Part shown: one piece after another, positions 44,471 through 52,538 of the stretch | Layout of the letters: each line of letters opens with the position of its first letter | How positions within the stretch are numbered: position 1 is the stretch's first letter | NCBI GenBank assembly: GCA_016234595.1 | Contig: JACRBG010000043.1 | Coordinates: 1 to 64,000, forward strand | Length of the DNA: 64,000 bases | Reading direction: 5' to 3' | Origin: Chloroflexota bacterium | Lineage (GTDB): Bacteria; Chloroflexota; Anaerolineae; Aggregatilineales; J027 | The notes under the pieces: model-generated | The model's database searches: none | What the model saw: only the letters and a program-made list of their open reading frames with translations | Told to the model about the DNA's origin: nothing | Program-made: the position numbers and the translations under genes

Positions 44471-46242
44471 GCGCGAATTTCCGCCGTATCAATAATTTCA
44501 TAAATATGGGCAGCCTGTACACGGCCTTTTACCTTGAGGGGTTCTAATTCCTTATAGCCAATCCAGTCGGTTTGGCTCAATTGGGGTTGACAGAGGGCCA
44601 AAGTTTCGCGGCTGACAATCAATTGTCCATAGGCCGCATTTTCTTGTAAGCGTTTAGCGAGATTGACCGTGTCGCCAATCGCCGTAAATTCGCGGCGGTC
44701 AGTGCTCCCAACATTGCCTAAGGTCGCTTCACCTGAATGAATCCCGATGCGGAAATAGGCCTTGCCATCGCCATTGATGTCGCCATAGGTGGCTAAGGTA
44801 CGCAGATCAGCAGCCATTCGCATCGCCGCTAACAAAGCGTCCCATGCGTGTTGGTCAGACGGATTCAATTGGGTATTGAATAGGGCCATGACATCGCTAC
44901 CCATGAATTTGTCAATTAGGCCAGCATGGTGGTGAATGGCCTCAGAACTGACGGTTAGGTAGGTATTGAGCGATTCCATGACATCACGCGGGGTCATGCT
45001 CTCTGGGAAGCTATCAAATGAACGTACCTCGACAAATAAGACCGTCACCGTACGTCGTTCACCACCCAAGGCTAGGCGTTCAATACTACGAATATTGTCC
45101 ACCATCGCAGGGGGTAGATAACGACGCACAGCGGCAAGGGTGGCATCGCGTTTTTTCAACTCGGTCATATCGTCCACCACGATGGCGACACCCTGCGTAA
45201 CTCTATCTGCATCTTTGAAAGGGCTCAGTTTGAGATTTAGTGAAAGCGGGCCACGCTGATCAAGCGTTGGAGTGGCTTCGACTGTCAAGTTTTCAGATAG
45301 ACTGCGAACCAAGTGCATTTCCCGTTGAATCTGCTCATGGATTTGAGGTAGTTGGACATCGAACCGTTGGCTAATAGCACTTTGGACAGGCAGGCCAAAA
45401 ATCGTTTCCGAAGCAAAGTTATAGCTGGTAATCACCTCTTGCCCATCAATGGTCATCACCCCACTGGCGATAGAGGCTAAAATGTTATCAAGCAGCACCT
45501 GAATGGCTGTAATTTCATGCAGGGTCTGCTGGATTTGCTCGAATAACTGGGCGTTTTCGATAGCAATAGCAGCTTGGTCAGCAAAGGCGCTCAAGAGGCG
45601 GCGTTCGCGTTTACCAAAAAGGCCGTCTTTGATGCGGTTGTCACAATAAACCGTGCCTAAGATACGATCTCTAAAAATCAAGGGCACACAAATGATACTC
45701 CGCAGGGCAAGGCTGATAATGCTGTCTTGTTCCTTGAAGCGCGAGTCTTCTTGGGCATTGGTAGTGACAATGGCCTCGCCCGACTGGGCCACATTTTCGA
45801 CAATTGTCCGGCTAAAGATGAACTCTTCGTCTTGGCTGGAAGTTGGGTCGAGTTTGCGGTTGACGACAATCTCCATCTCATTTGTGACACGATTGCGAAG
45901 CATGATATAACCACGTTCAGCACCCACCAGTTGAATAACACGATCCATAACACCGTTCAGCACTTCATCGGGATCGAGACTGGAATTGATAAATTCGGTC
46001 GTATTGGCAAGGGTGCGTAATTGGCTGAGTTCGGTCTGCTGTTCTTGAATTTTTTGGGCCAGACCTTCAAGGTCAACATGGATGGCTTCTAATTTTTGCA
46101 ACGACCCTGCCGGAAGGGCCATCCCCTGTTTACGCAGTTGGCGCTCTTGTTGGCGCAACCTATCAGCTACCTGAAGGGCTTCCCGGCTTAATTGATGGAT
46201 GCGTTGGATGCTATCATGAACCAGCGTACTATTATTTACCAT
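44467..46242 (-). CDS. GAF-PAS-class III nucleotidyl cyclase, transition-state half (C2-like)
   Basis: 591 residues, same order as its neighbour: coiled coil, GAF (about 90-235), PAS (about 250-365), cyclase (about 390-585). The metal sites are lost: Glu405 in FVEVRSF (codon at 45028-45030) and Ser449 in DKFMGSD (44896-44898), at exactly the residue numbers of Asp405 and Asp449 in the sister. It keeps Lys445, Thr520 and the transition-state pair Asn527 and Arg531 in VNLAKRL. This is the C2-like complement. Lys plus Thr as base contacts suggests ATP over GTP. An Asp next to Ser449 could in theory bind metal. AGGG lies 11 bases before the ATG. Confidence 0.9.
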   Translation of the reverse strand: MVNNSTLVHDSIQRIHQLSREALQVADRLRQQERQLRKQGMALPAGSLQKLEAIHVDLEGLAQKIQEQQTELSQLRTLANTTEFINSSLDPDEVLNGVMDRVIQLVGAERGYIMLRNRVTNEMEIVVNRKLDPTSSQDEEFIFSRTIVENVAQSGEAIVTTNAQEDSRFKEQDSIISLALRSIICVPLIFRDRILGTVYCDNRIKDGLFGKRERRLLSAFADQAAIAIENAQLFEQIQQTLHEITAIQVLLDNILASIASGVMTIDGQEVITSYNFASETIFGLPVQSAISQRFDVQLPQIHEQIQREMHLVRSLSENLTVEATPTLDQRGPLSLNLKLSPFKDADRVTQGVAIVVDDMTELKKRDATLAAVRRYLPPAMVDNIRSIERLALGGERRTVTVLFVEVRSFDSFPESMTPRDVMESLNTYLTVSSEAIHHHAGLIDKFMGSDVMALFNTQLNPSDQHAWDALLAAMRMAADLRTLATYGDINGDGKAYFRIGIHSGEATLGNVGSTDRREFTAIGDTVNLAKRLQENAAYGQLIVSRETLALCQPQLSQTDWIGYKELEPLKVKGRVQAAHIYEIIDTAEIRA

Positions 46243-46266
46243 ATGCTGCCCTAAAAACTCGAGAAA

Positions 46267-46542
46267 CTATGGGGAGCGCCGATGGAGTTCTCCCAGACGG
46301 CGCTGGGCCTCTTTGTGATTGGGGTCTATTGCTAACACGTTTTCAAGCGCGACACGACGATCTTCTTGAGTATCCACCACTTTCGCCAGCCACAACCAAA
46401 CATTGGTACTGAGCGGGAAAATCTTGATAGCCTCACGGAAATAAAGGTGGGCATCATAGTTTCGACCAGCGACACTGGCTGCATGAGCGGCCTGACACAG
46501 CCGAATAAATTCTTCACGCTCTTCGTTGGATAGATTGTCCAT
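46267..46542 (-). CDS. Small TPR protein of the cyclase operon
   Basis: 91 residues from the ATG at 46542, with GAGG about 6 bases upstream; the longer open frame would overlap the upstream gene. It is almost entirely one TPR-like module ending VWLWLAKVVDTQEDRRVALENVLAIDPNHKEAQRRLGEL. The same W-x-WLA...RR...L..V...P.N..A...L pattern is in the three upstream proteins. There is no membrane segment. It may be a soluble adaptor between the membrane TPR proteins and the cyclases, 24 bases upstream of the C2-like cyclase. Confidence 0.75.
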   Translation of the reverse strand: MDNLSNEEREEFIRLCQAAHAASVAGRNYDAHLYFREAIKIFPLSTNVWLWLAKVVDTQEDRRVALENVLAIDPNHKEAQRRLGELHRRSP

Positions 46543-46561
46543 CGTGCCCCTCAAAATCCGG

Positions 46562-48034
46562 CTAACGTGCCCAATCGTTGGCTTCATCTTGACTACGCGG
46601 ATCATTGGTAACGGCATAGGTCGTCTGGGTCTCTAAATCATAGATGTAGACATCAGTTCCAATGCCACCCAAATAATCCGAATTAAAGACGATATAACGT
46701 CCATCCGGCGACCAGCGCGGTTGAGTATCATGAGGGCCAAGATCAACCAAAACCGACGGTGGAGCCAACCCATCCAGCGGCACAATGTAAATATCACTGG
46801 TATTCGCGCCAGCAACTGTCCCACTAAAGACGACTCGTGCCCCGTCGGGGCTCCAATCTGGCTGCGTTTCGACTAGCGCGTTCACATCCGATGTCACCGG
46901 GGAGATCGTACCGTCGCTCACATTGATAATGTATAAATCTATGCCATTCGGTCGGGCTAAAGTATCGTCTATCACATCCGCAACATAGATAATACGCGAG
47001 CCATCCGGCGACCATGAAGGCCATGATTCGGCTGAATCATCGCTGGTTAGGCGACGTAAGAGTTCTGGATTACCACCTTCAACTGGTGGGGTATCGCCAA
47101 TAGTCACGATATATAAATCGGTGGAACGATTGCCACTTTCTTTACCAATAAAGGCAATTTGTGGCGCAACGGGTGACCATGCGGGCATATCTTGACCAAA
47201 AACAATAATAGACGCCCCGCCCCAATATTGACTAACCGTCCGGGTTTCACTGCCCGTTAAATTGGAAACCGTTAGTGCAATGTCTTGGGTTCCCGATAGA
47301 TATTGAATAAACACATAACGTGTGCTGTCGGGGGATACCGAGGGATTACGACCTCGCACATTATTGGCAGAAGCACGGACACGACTTAAGTCGGCAAGGT
47401 TGACAAAAAAGATGGGTTGATTTTCACGATCCAGCGCCTCATTACCAGACCGCATTACAATGCGTCCTTGCATATCAGGGGGTGGAGTTGGCATGGAGGC
47501 TGCAAGATCAACCGTTGGTGAGACAGTAGGCGTTGGTGTCCACGTTGGCTCTAAAGTGGCGGTGGCGGTGGCAGTTGGATTGGGCGTTGCACTCGCCGTT
47601 GCGCTGGCAGTTGGCGTAATGGATGGTGTGGCTTTTGCCTCTTTATCCCCACCGCCCCCAGAGCTTACAAGGAAAATGATGCAGGCCACGAAAATGATGA
47701 CAAGGGCGATAATGGCCCCAATCAGGGCTTTACGCGGATTGATAGGTGCTTTGGGAGGCGGTTCACCACTGCTGGTTTCATCTAACCGATCCAGCATTTC
47801 TTGGGCACGGGTGTTGTTGGGATTAATGAGTACAACATTGTGTAAGCAAGTGCGGCGTTCTTCATCAGTTTCGACCACACTAGCTAACCAAAACCATGCC
47901 CGTTCATTATATTCATCTAGCTGGACAGCTTTTTGCAAAAGTTCACGGGCTGTTGCTTTATCCCCAGCCCGCGCCTTGGCAATGCCATCTCGTATTAAGT
48001 CTTCGATTTGGGAATTGGGCGACTGTTGGCTCAC
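46562..48034 (-). CDS. TPR-TM-beta-propeller protein 1
   Basis: 490 residues. The TPR module is about 8-83 (AWFWLASVVETDEERRTCL, NPNNTRAQEMLDRL). A transmembrane helix at about 103-124 follows a basic stretch, suggesting N-in. Then a Thr/Pro/Ala linker (about 130-175) encoded by GC-rich repeats, then a TolB/WD40-like (PD40) propeller (about 185-490) with recurrent SPDGSRIIYV, WSPDGARVVFSG and RWSPDGRYIVFN blades. The propeller would lie outside, the TPR inside. It is 19 bases upstream of the small TPR gene. Confidence 0.85.
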   Translation of the reverse strand: MSQQSPNSQIEDLIRDGIAKARAGDKATARELLQKAVQLDEYNERAWFWLASVVETDEERRTCLHNVVLINPNNTRAQEMLDRLDETSSGEPPPKAPINPRKALIGAIIALVIIFVACIIFLVSSGGGGDKEAKATPSITPTASATASATPNPTATATATLEPTWTPTPTVSPTVDLAASMPTPPPDMQGRIVMRSGNEALDRENQPIFFVNLADLSRVRASANNVRGRNPSVSPDSTRYVFIQYLSGTQDIALTVSNLTGSETRTVSQYWGGASIIVFGQDMPAWSPVAPQIAFIGKESGNRSTDLYIVTIGDTPPVEGGNPELLRRLTSDDSAESWPSWSPDGSRIIYVADVIDDTLARPNGIDLYIINVSDGTISPVTSDVNALVETQPDWSPDGARVVFSGTVAGANTSDIYIVPLDGLAPPSVLVDLGPHDTQPRWSPDGRYIVFNSDYLGGIGTDVYIYDLETQTTYAVTNDPRSQDEANDWAR

Positions 48035-48061
48035 CCTGATACCCTCGCTTTGCTTACATTA

Positions 48062-49765
48062 TTATCGAGCACATTTAAATTCATAATCTGGGGCTGGCCC
48101 AACGGCTAACTCGTTGGTCATCCATTGCGCACCACGCGCTTCGCCTTCGCTTTCTGGCGAAACACGTTGCCAAGTTTTACCATCTGGCGAGACGACCCAG
48201 AGGGCTGTCACAGGATTGTCACCACGATTGGAACTGACTACCAACCAACGACCGTCCGGTGACCATGCGGGATCACGCTCTTCAGCATCCCCATCATTGA
48301 CCGAAAGGACTCGTTCACCTGAGCCGTCGGAACGCATTATAAAAAGGTCGTTATCCGTATTGCGATTGGTAATAAAGGCAATCGTTATGCCATCAGGTGA
48401 CCATACAGGTGAAAAACTGCTGTTAGAAGATTCGGTCATCTGGCAAACGTCACCTTCACCTTGGACAGGGGCAACAAAAATCTCTAACTGGCCTTTAGCA
48501 GCACGATCGGAGGCATAGGCGTAGACTTTGCCGTCCGGCGACCATGTGGGATCACGATCTTCAAACTCTTCGTTGTTGGTTAGGTTAATGGGATCGTCCG
48601 CCGAAGCAACATCCACTAAATAGACATCAAAATCACCATCGGCATTTGAAGCAAATAATATTGAAGTGCCATCAGGCGACCATGCTGCACTAAAAGTCTG
48701 TTCGGCTCCCAACCGAGTCAGTTGGCGGGGTGTGCCGCTGGGATAGTCCATGACAAACAATTCTTGAACCTCACCCACTTGGGCTGTAAAGACAACCCGA
48801 GTACCATCTGGTGACATGGCTGGGTCTAGAAGTTCGATCTCATTGGATAATTGTGGAGCCTCGGTAGGGGCTTCAGTGGCAACTTCGTCGGTAGGTACTT
48901 CAGTGGGTTGTTCAGTTGGTTCCGCTATGCCTGTATCATCAAAAGGAGGCACGCTGACGGTTAGCTGCTGAAGCTCGGTGTTGGCTGCCGTTATGCTATA
49001 TAAAACAAATGGATCACCCGCAGCCGAATTGCCCGAAAACACCAACCGATAGCGATTTAACTCGGGTGGTTGGGGTGTCCATGTGGGAGATGGTGGAGGT
49101 GTCCATGTGGCCGAAGGCGTCCATGTCGGCGGCAAAATATTGGGGCCAGCCGTTACGGTAATGGGCGGGACGATACGGCCTGTGGTGGGAGTAGCGGTTG
49201 GAATGGTCGCAGTAGGGCTAAAAATAATGACTGGGGTGAAAGTGGCGGTTGGTTTTGCCGCTTCATCCTCGCCCGTCGCGCGTAAAACAATGAGTAATAT
49301 GGCTAGGCCAATTAATGCAACAGCCACACCGCCTGTCAGCCATAGACCCAAACGGTTGCTATCACGCCGAGAATTGGCCCATGTGTCGCGGGGTAATTGT
49401 TGGCGATTAACAGGCCGAAATACATTGACGGGTTCAGATGGCGTACTGGTAGAGCGGCGCAACGAAGGTTCGCTGGGACGTGCGGGTGGTGTACTGGCGG
49501 GACGAAGCGACCCTGTGCCAATCTGGAGTTTGTCCAAGGCCAAACGAGCTTTTTCGTTGTTTGGGTTAATGGACAATACTTCTTCAAGCGCTTGACGCCG
49601 ATGTTCGGTATTATCTGACACTTGCGCCAGCCACATCCATGCCAGTTCATTGCGCGGGTCGGCGTCTATGACTTGCTGAAAAATGCTGCGGGCGATGATT
49701 AAATTATTATTCTTCGCCGCATCAATACCTGACTTTAAAAGTGCTTTGATCTCTTCGGGATCCAA
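48062..49765 (-). CDS. TPR-TM-beta-propeller protein 2
   Basis: 567 residues, paralogous in build to the downstream gene. TPR module about 5-80 (LAWMWLAQVSDNTEHRRQAL), a basic, Ser/Pro-rich cytoplasmic linker (80-140), a transmembrane helix at 141-161, an outer Thr/Pro linker with WTPSATWTPPPSPTWTPQPP, an acidic Thr/Glu/Pro segment (about 280-305), and a PD40-type propeller (about 310-560) with SPDGTRVVF, WSPDGTSILFASN, TWSPDGKVYAYASD, VWSPDGITIAF and AWSPDGRWLVVSS. The positive residues before the helix support N-in topology. Ligand unknown. Confidence 0.85.
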   Translation of the reverse strand: MDPEEIKALLKSGIDAAKNNNLIIARSIFQQVIDADPRNELAWMWLAQVSDNTEHRRQALEEVLSINPNNEKARLALDKLQIGTGSLRPASTPPARPSEPSLRRSTSTPSEPVNVFRPVNRQQLPRDTWANSRRDSNRLGLWLTGGVAVALIGLAILLIVLRATGEDEAAKPTATFTPVIIFSPTATIPTATPTTGRIVPPITVTAGPNILPPTWTPSATWTPPPSPTWTPQPPELNRYRLVFSGNSAAGDPFVLYSITAANTELQQLTVSVPPFDDTGIAEPTEQPTEVPTDEVATEAPTEAPQLSNEIELLDPAMSPDGTRVVFTAQVGEVQELFVMDYPSGTPRQLTRLGAEQTFSAAWSPDGTSILFASNADGDFDVYLVDVASADDPINLTNNEEFEDRDPTWSPDGKVYAYASDRAAKGQLEIFVAPVQGEGDVCQMTESSNSSFSPVWSPDGITIAFITNRNTDNDLFIMRSDGSGERVLSVNDGDAEERDPAWSPDGRWLVVSSNRGDNPVTALWVVSPDGKTWQRVSPESEGEARGAQWMTNELAVGPAPDYEFKCAR

Positions 49766-49796
49766 GATTTTATCCCTCGTCGAATAGCCGATTAAA

Positions 49797-50177
49797 TTAG
49801 CGAGCTACTATGACTATTAAACACGCGGCGGCGATGATAAATATCAAAACCGCCAGTACCAACACCCCAAATTGCCGCGTCCGTGCTTCTGATTTCTTAC
49901 GTTGATGCTGCAACTTATCCAACGCTTGGCGAGCGGCCTTGTTGCTTGGATTTAGTTGCAGCACAGTACGGAGATAGCGACGGCGATCAATCTCATTATT
50001 GCTGGTGTAGGCCATCCACAACCAAGCGCGATCATTATGTTTATCGGAAGCCAAGACCTGCTCTAACAGCACCCGTGCCCCTTGTTTGTTGCCTCGTCGT
50101 GCTTGGGTGATGGCAAGCTGTAAGAGGTCTTCCAGATTGGCGGCCTCGTCGGATGAAGATGTCCCCATATTACGCAT
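49797..50177 (-). CDS. Tail-anchored TPR protein, first gene of the cyclase operon
   Basis: 126 residues. A TPR module (about 15-90, AWLWMAYTSNNEIDRRRYL, NPSNKAARQALDKL) is followed by a basic stretch and a C-terminal transmembrane helix (about 103-125), so the TPR faces the cytoplasm. It has the same module as the next three genes. GGGG lies about 12 bases before the ATG, and a promoter is visible 45 bases upstream. The TPR-TM pair lacks any outer domain, unlike the next two proteins. Confidence 0.75.
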   Translation of the reverse strand: MRNMGTSSSDEAANLEDLLQLAITQARRGNKQGARVLLEQVLASDKHNDRAWLWMAYTSNNEIDRRRYLRTVLQLNPSNKAARQALDKLQHQRKKSEARTRQFGVLVLAVLIFIIAAACLIVIVAR

Positions 50178-50221
50178 ACAAAACTCAATCCCCTGTGGTG
50201 GTCAAGCGTAGCTCTTCAACA

Positions 50222-50249
50222 AGTATACTCAGTTAAAAAGTCGCTGCAA
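50222..50249 (-). promoter_or_regulatory. Promoter of the TPR-propeller-cyclase operon
   Basis: On the minus strand TTGCAG (50249-50244), 16 bases, TATACT (50227-50222). It predicts a transcript starting near 50215, about 38 bases before the first TPR gene, and marks that gene as the start of the six-gene operon. Confidence 0.55.
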
Positions 50250-50262
50250 TTCAACCATAGGA

Positions 50263-51402
50263 CTACTTAAAAACCAGTCCCAATATTAATTGCACAAAGT
50301 TGTATAGAAAATGGGCGGTGATGGCAGCGTATAGATTGTAGCGACGACGTACCCATCCTAGACCCAAAGCCACCGCAAAAATAATTATGGTGGCGGGTGT
50401 TAAAGTGTATTGTATATGCACTAGGGTGAAAAGGATAGCTGTCCACCAGAAGCCGAAAATGGGTTGGAGTGCCCCGCGAAAGGCAATTTCTTCACCGACT
50501 GAGGAAGTGAAGGACACAGCCAAGACCAGCCAAATCGTATCAATGCTATCACTTATGGCTTGACTGGCTTCGGTCTGCTCTTTAAATAGTTCAGCTGGAA
50601 CTAGTAAAAACCAAATAATCCCAATGATATAGGCAAATACAAAAGCCCCTATCGCCACCCCAATGCCAACCCCGATTGATTCGAGCGTCAAACGATGAAA
50701 GCCTAGCCGCTCTAATACCTCACCCAAGCTACGGCGCATCAAGAAGCCAGCACCAGCAATCGGAATGACAATCATTGGGATGAAATTTAAGATCAAATCG
50801 CCCCATGTCACACCGGCTGAATCTGCATAGCCGGAGATGCCTCCGCTCACTGCAAAATTGGCGAACTGGCTCCCAATGAGATAAACACACAATACCATTG
50901 CCAACATGTGCACCGTGTTATGAGGATCAAAGCCGCGTAGTTCACCACGATGGACTACTCGACGTGGCGGTTCTGGCAAGGTGGGAGGCATCTCAATAAT
51001 GCTGCCATCCGCGCGCATCATTAAGCCTTCGAAAGGGCTACGGGATGGGGTCGCCACAAATTGCTCAGGCTGACGCAAACGTGGAAACCACCCTGACATG
51101 GCAACCCGCACACGGTCTATCAACAAAATTGAAGCCAAAAGGCCGGTAATTAGAAAAAATACCCCACCTAAAAAAGCATAGGCTGGGTCTATATCGGTTT
51201 CTAGCATAGATTCAGCGAGGTCAGGGGAAATACCTATTACGATATATAACACCCCGAAAATCATGATGATGGCATTTAATAGGCCGAGCGCCACGACGAC
51301 CAGATAATGCAAAGTGCGTTCGCGTTCACGCAGGGCGATATTGGCCGCGATGGTAAGCGCCAGCAAAATAGCAATCAAAATAAGCGTGATAATTGCTTCC
51401 AT
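50263..51402 (-). CDS. CPBP-family intramembrane metalloprotease
   Basis: 379 residues, polytopic. The ABI/CPBP motifs are in the C-terminal part: SVGEEIAFRGALQPIFG (EExxxR), a His in LFTLVHIQYTLTPATII and AAITAHFLYNFVQL. An N-terminal set of helices and a cytoplasmic loop (about 125-165) precede. CPBP proteases cleave in or near the membrane (CaaX-type processing, bacteriocin immunity) and the substrate is not predictable. It lies 85 bases upstream of the TPR/cyclase operon on the same strand, but that operon has its own promoter. Confidence 0.85.
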   Translation of the reverse strand: MEAIITLILIAILLALTIAANIALRERERTLHYLVVVALGLLNAIIMIFGVLYIVIGISPDLAESMLETDIDPAYAFLGGVFFLITGLLASILLIDRVRVAMSGWFPRLRQPEQFVATPSRSPFEGLMMRADGSIIEMPPTLPEPPRRVVHRGELRGFDPHNTVHMLAMVLCVYLIGSQFANFAVSGGISGYADSAGVTWGDLILNFIPMIVIPIAGAGFLMRRSLGEVLERLGFHRLTLESIGVGIGVAIGAFVFAYIIGIIWFLLVPAELFKEQTEASQAISDSIDTIWLVLAVSFTSSVGEEIAFRGALQPIFGFWWTAILFTLVHIQYTLTPATIIIFAVALGLGWVRRRYNLYAAITAHFLYNFVQLILGLVFK

Positions 51403-51457
51403 GCAATTTGTCCTTTAGTGTGACGCAAGAATTATATCACAAAGGCCGGGGCGAGAA

Positions 51458-52072
51458 TTAAGCCTGAAGGGAAGGGGTAAAAATACGCATTCCATCGGCC
51501 TCATCCCGAATGAGGGCATCGTTGGGGTAGCGCGTCGCAAATTTGACCATCCAGATGTCGCCAATCGCGCCAGCAGCATTCATCGCGCCAATCAACATAA
51601 GCCAGAGACCAAGTGTCTCGGATACAAATAAGCTACCTAGCAAGACCAAAACGGTAATGCCTATTAGCGGGGCAAGGCACACTCCAATATATTGATTGCG
51701 CCAGAACAGACTACCATCGGCAGTGGCATACACCACCCCTTTGTGAAGCTTCATGCCATATCTGGCTTTATGCCCATAAAAATTGATGGCAAGGCCGTGG
51801 AACAATTCATGCAGCACAATCATCCCCAGCATCAAAAACAGGCCAATGATAATGCTGATGCCCCCGCGCGGCCAATTGCTCGCTAACGGAGCACCCAAAA
51901 CACCGTAATAGAAAATCATCCAGCCCCAGAAAAACGCCCCAGAAATCACCAATGGTACAAACGACAATATATTCAACCACACTACATTTTTGGCTGAGGT
52001 CAGATGCAAAAAAGCCGCCTCATGGTAATCGGCTGGGAGTTCATGGACGGTGCGCGGGTTTAATTCTGACAT
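51458..52072 (-). CDS. DUF3267-type membrane metallopeptidase
   Basis: 204 residues with four probable helices. The zinc motif HELFHGLAI (HExxH) sits in the second or third helix, as in site-2-protease-like DUF3267 proteins, and GHKARYGMKLHKGVVYATADG is the usual following region. It starts 3 bases after the ferredoxin gene stop, so the two are cotranscribed. Substrate unknown. Confidence 0.8.
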   Translation of the reverse strand: MSELNPRTVHELPADYHEAAFLHLTSAKNVVWLNILSFVPLVISGAFFWGWMIFYYGVLGAPLASNWPRGGISIIIGLFLMLGMIVLHELFHGLAINFYGHKARYGMKLHKGVVYATADGSLFWRNQYIGVCLAPLIGITVLVLLGSLFVSETLGLWLMLIGAMNAAGAIGDIWMVKFATRYPNDALIRDEADGMRIFTPSLQA

Positions 52073-52075
52073 AGC

Positions 52076-52438
52076 TCAATAAGGGCGGTTGATCCAAACG
52101 GGTTTAGGCGTGATTTGTTTTTCGGGGCGGGCACCCGGGGATTTGACATCGGCAGTAGACAGGCGAATCACGGGTTCAACGGCCATGTCATGGTCGCAAA
52201 CAATTTGACAAGCCAGCCGTGTCTGCCCTAATAAATCAGAGGTGTTTTTGAGGCGGTCAAGTTCAGCTTGGGTCATGCTGATTGGCTCCCCTTCAATAAA
52301 CTTGACCCGACAAGTGGTACATTTGGCAAAGCCACCGCAACGATGCATGACATCAAGGCCGCTGTCCTCTAGGGCTAGAATCAGGCGTTGACCCGTCTCA
52401 ATTTCAAACACCTGACCCTCTACTTTTAGCAAGGGCAT
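52076..52438 (-). CDS. [2Fe-2S] ferredoxin
   Basis: 120 residues. The cluster-binding pattern is C-x5-C-x2-C (CGGFAKCTTC at about residue 34) and a fourth Cys in TRLACQIVCD, typical of plant/adrenodoxin-type ferredoxins. It is a short soluble electron carrier. The C-terminal tail is basic. GGAG-like AAAGGAG lies before the ATG. The electron-transfer partner is not evident; the coupled metallopeptidase is an unusual neighbour. Confidence 0.88.
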   Translation of the reverse strand: MPLLKVEGQVFEIETGQRLILALEDSGLDVMHRCGGFAKCTTCRVKFIEGEPISMTQAELDRLKNTSDLLGQTRLACQIVCDHDMAVEPVIRLSTADVKSPGARPEKQITPKPVWINRPY

Positions 52439-52538
52439 TCATTAATCTCCTTTGGATTAGGCGCTTATGGCTGAACTCTACCCAAATTTTCGCGAGGTTG
52501 GCAAGCGGGATTTTGATACTCACCGCCTGCTCATCCAC

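Noticed and set aside
44467-46242. That the C2-like cyclase might simply be a dead pseudogene
   Set aside because: The frame is intact over 591 codons, Asn527/Arg531 and base contacts are kept, and its losses exactly match what the sister protein retains.
47520-47640. Short GC-rich repeats that might be a repeat array or CRISPR-like element
   Set aside because: They encode the Thr/Pro/Ala linker in frame, with no fixed repeat length or spacers.
47460-48086. 208-codon forward frame rich in Val/Gly over the propeller protein gene
   Set aside because: It is antisense to the Thr/Pro/Ala linker and TPR part of the real gene; the low-complexity linker keeps the opposite frame open.
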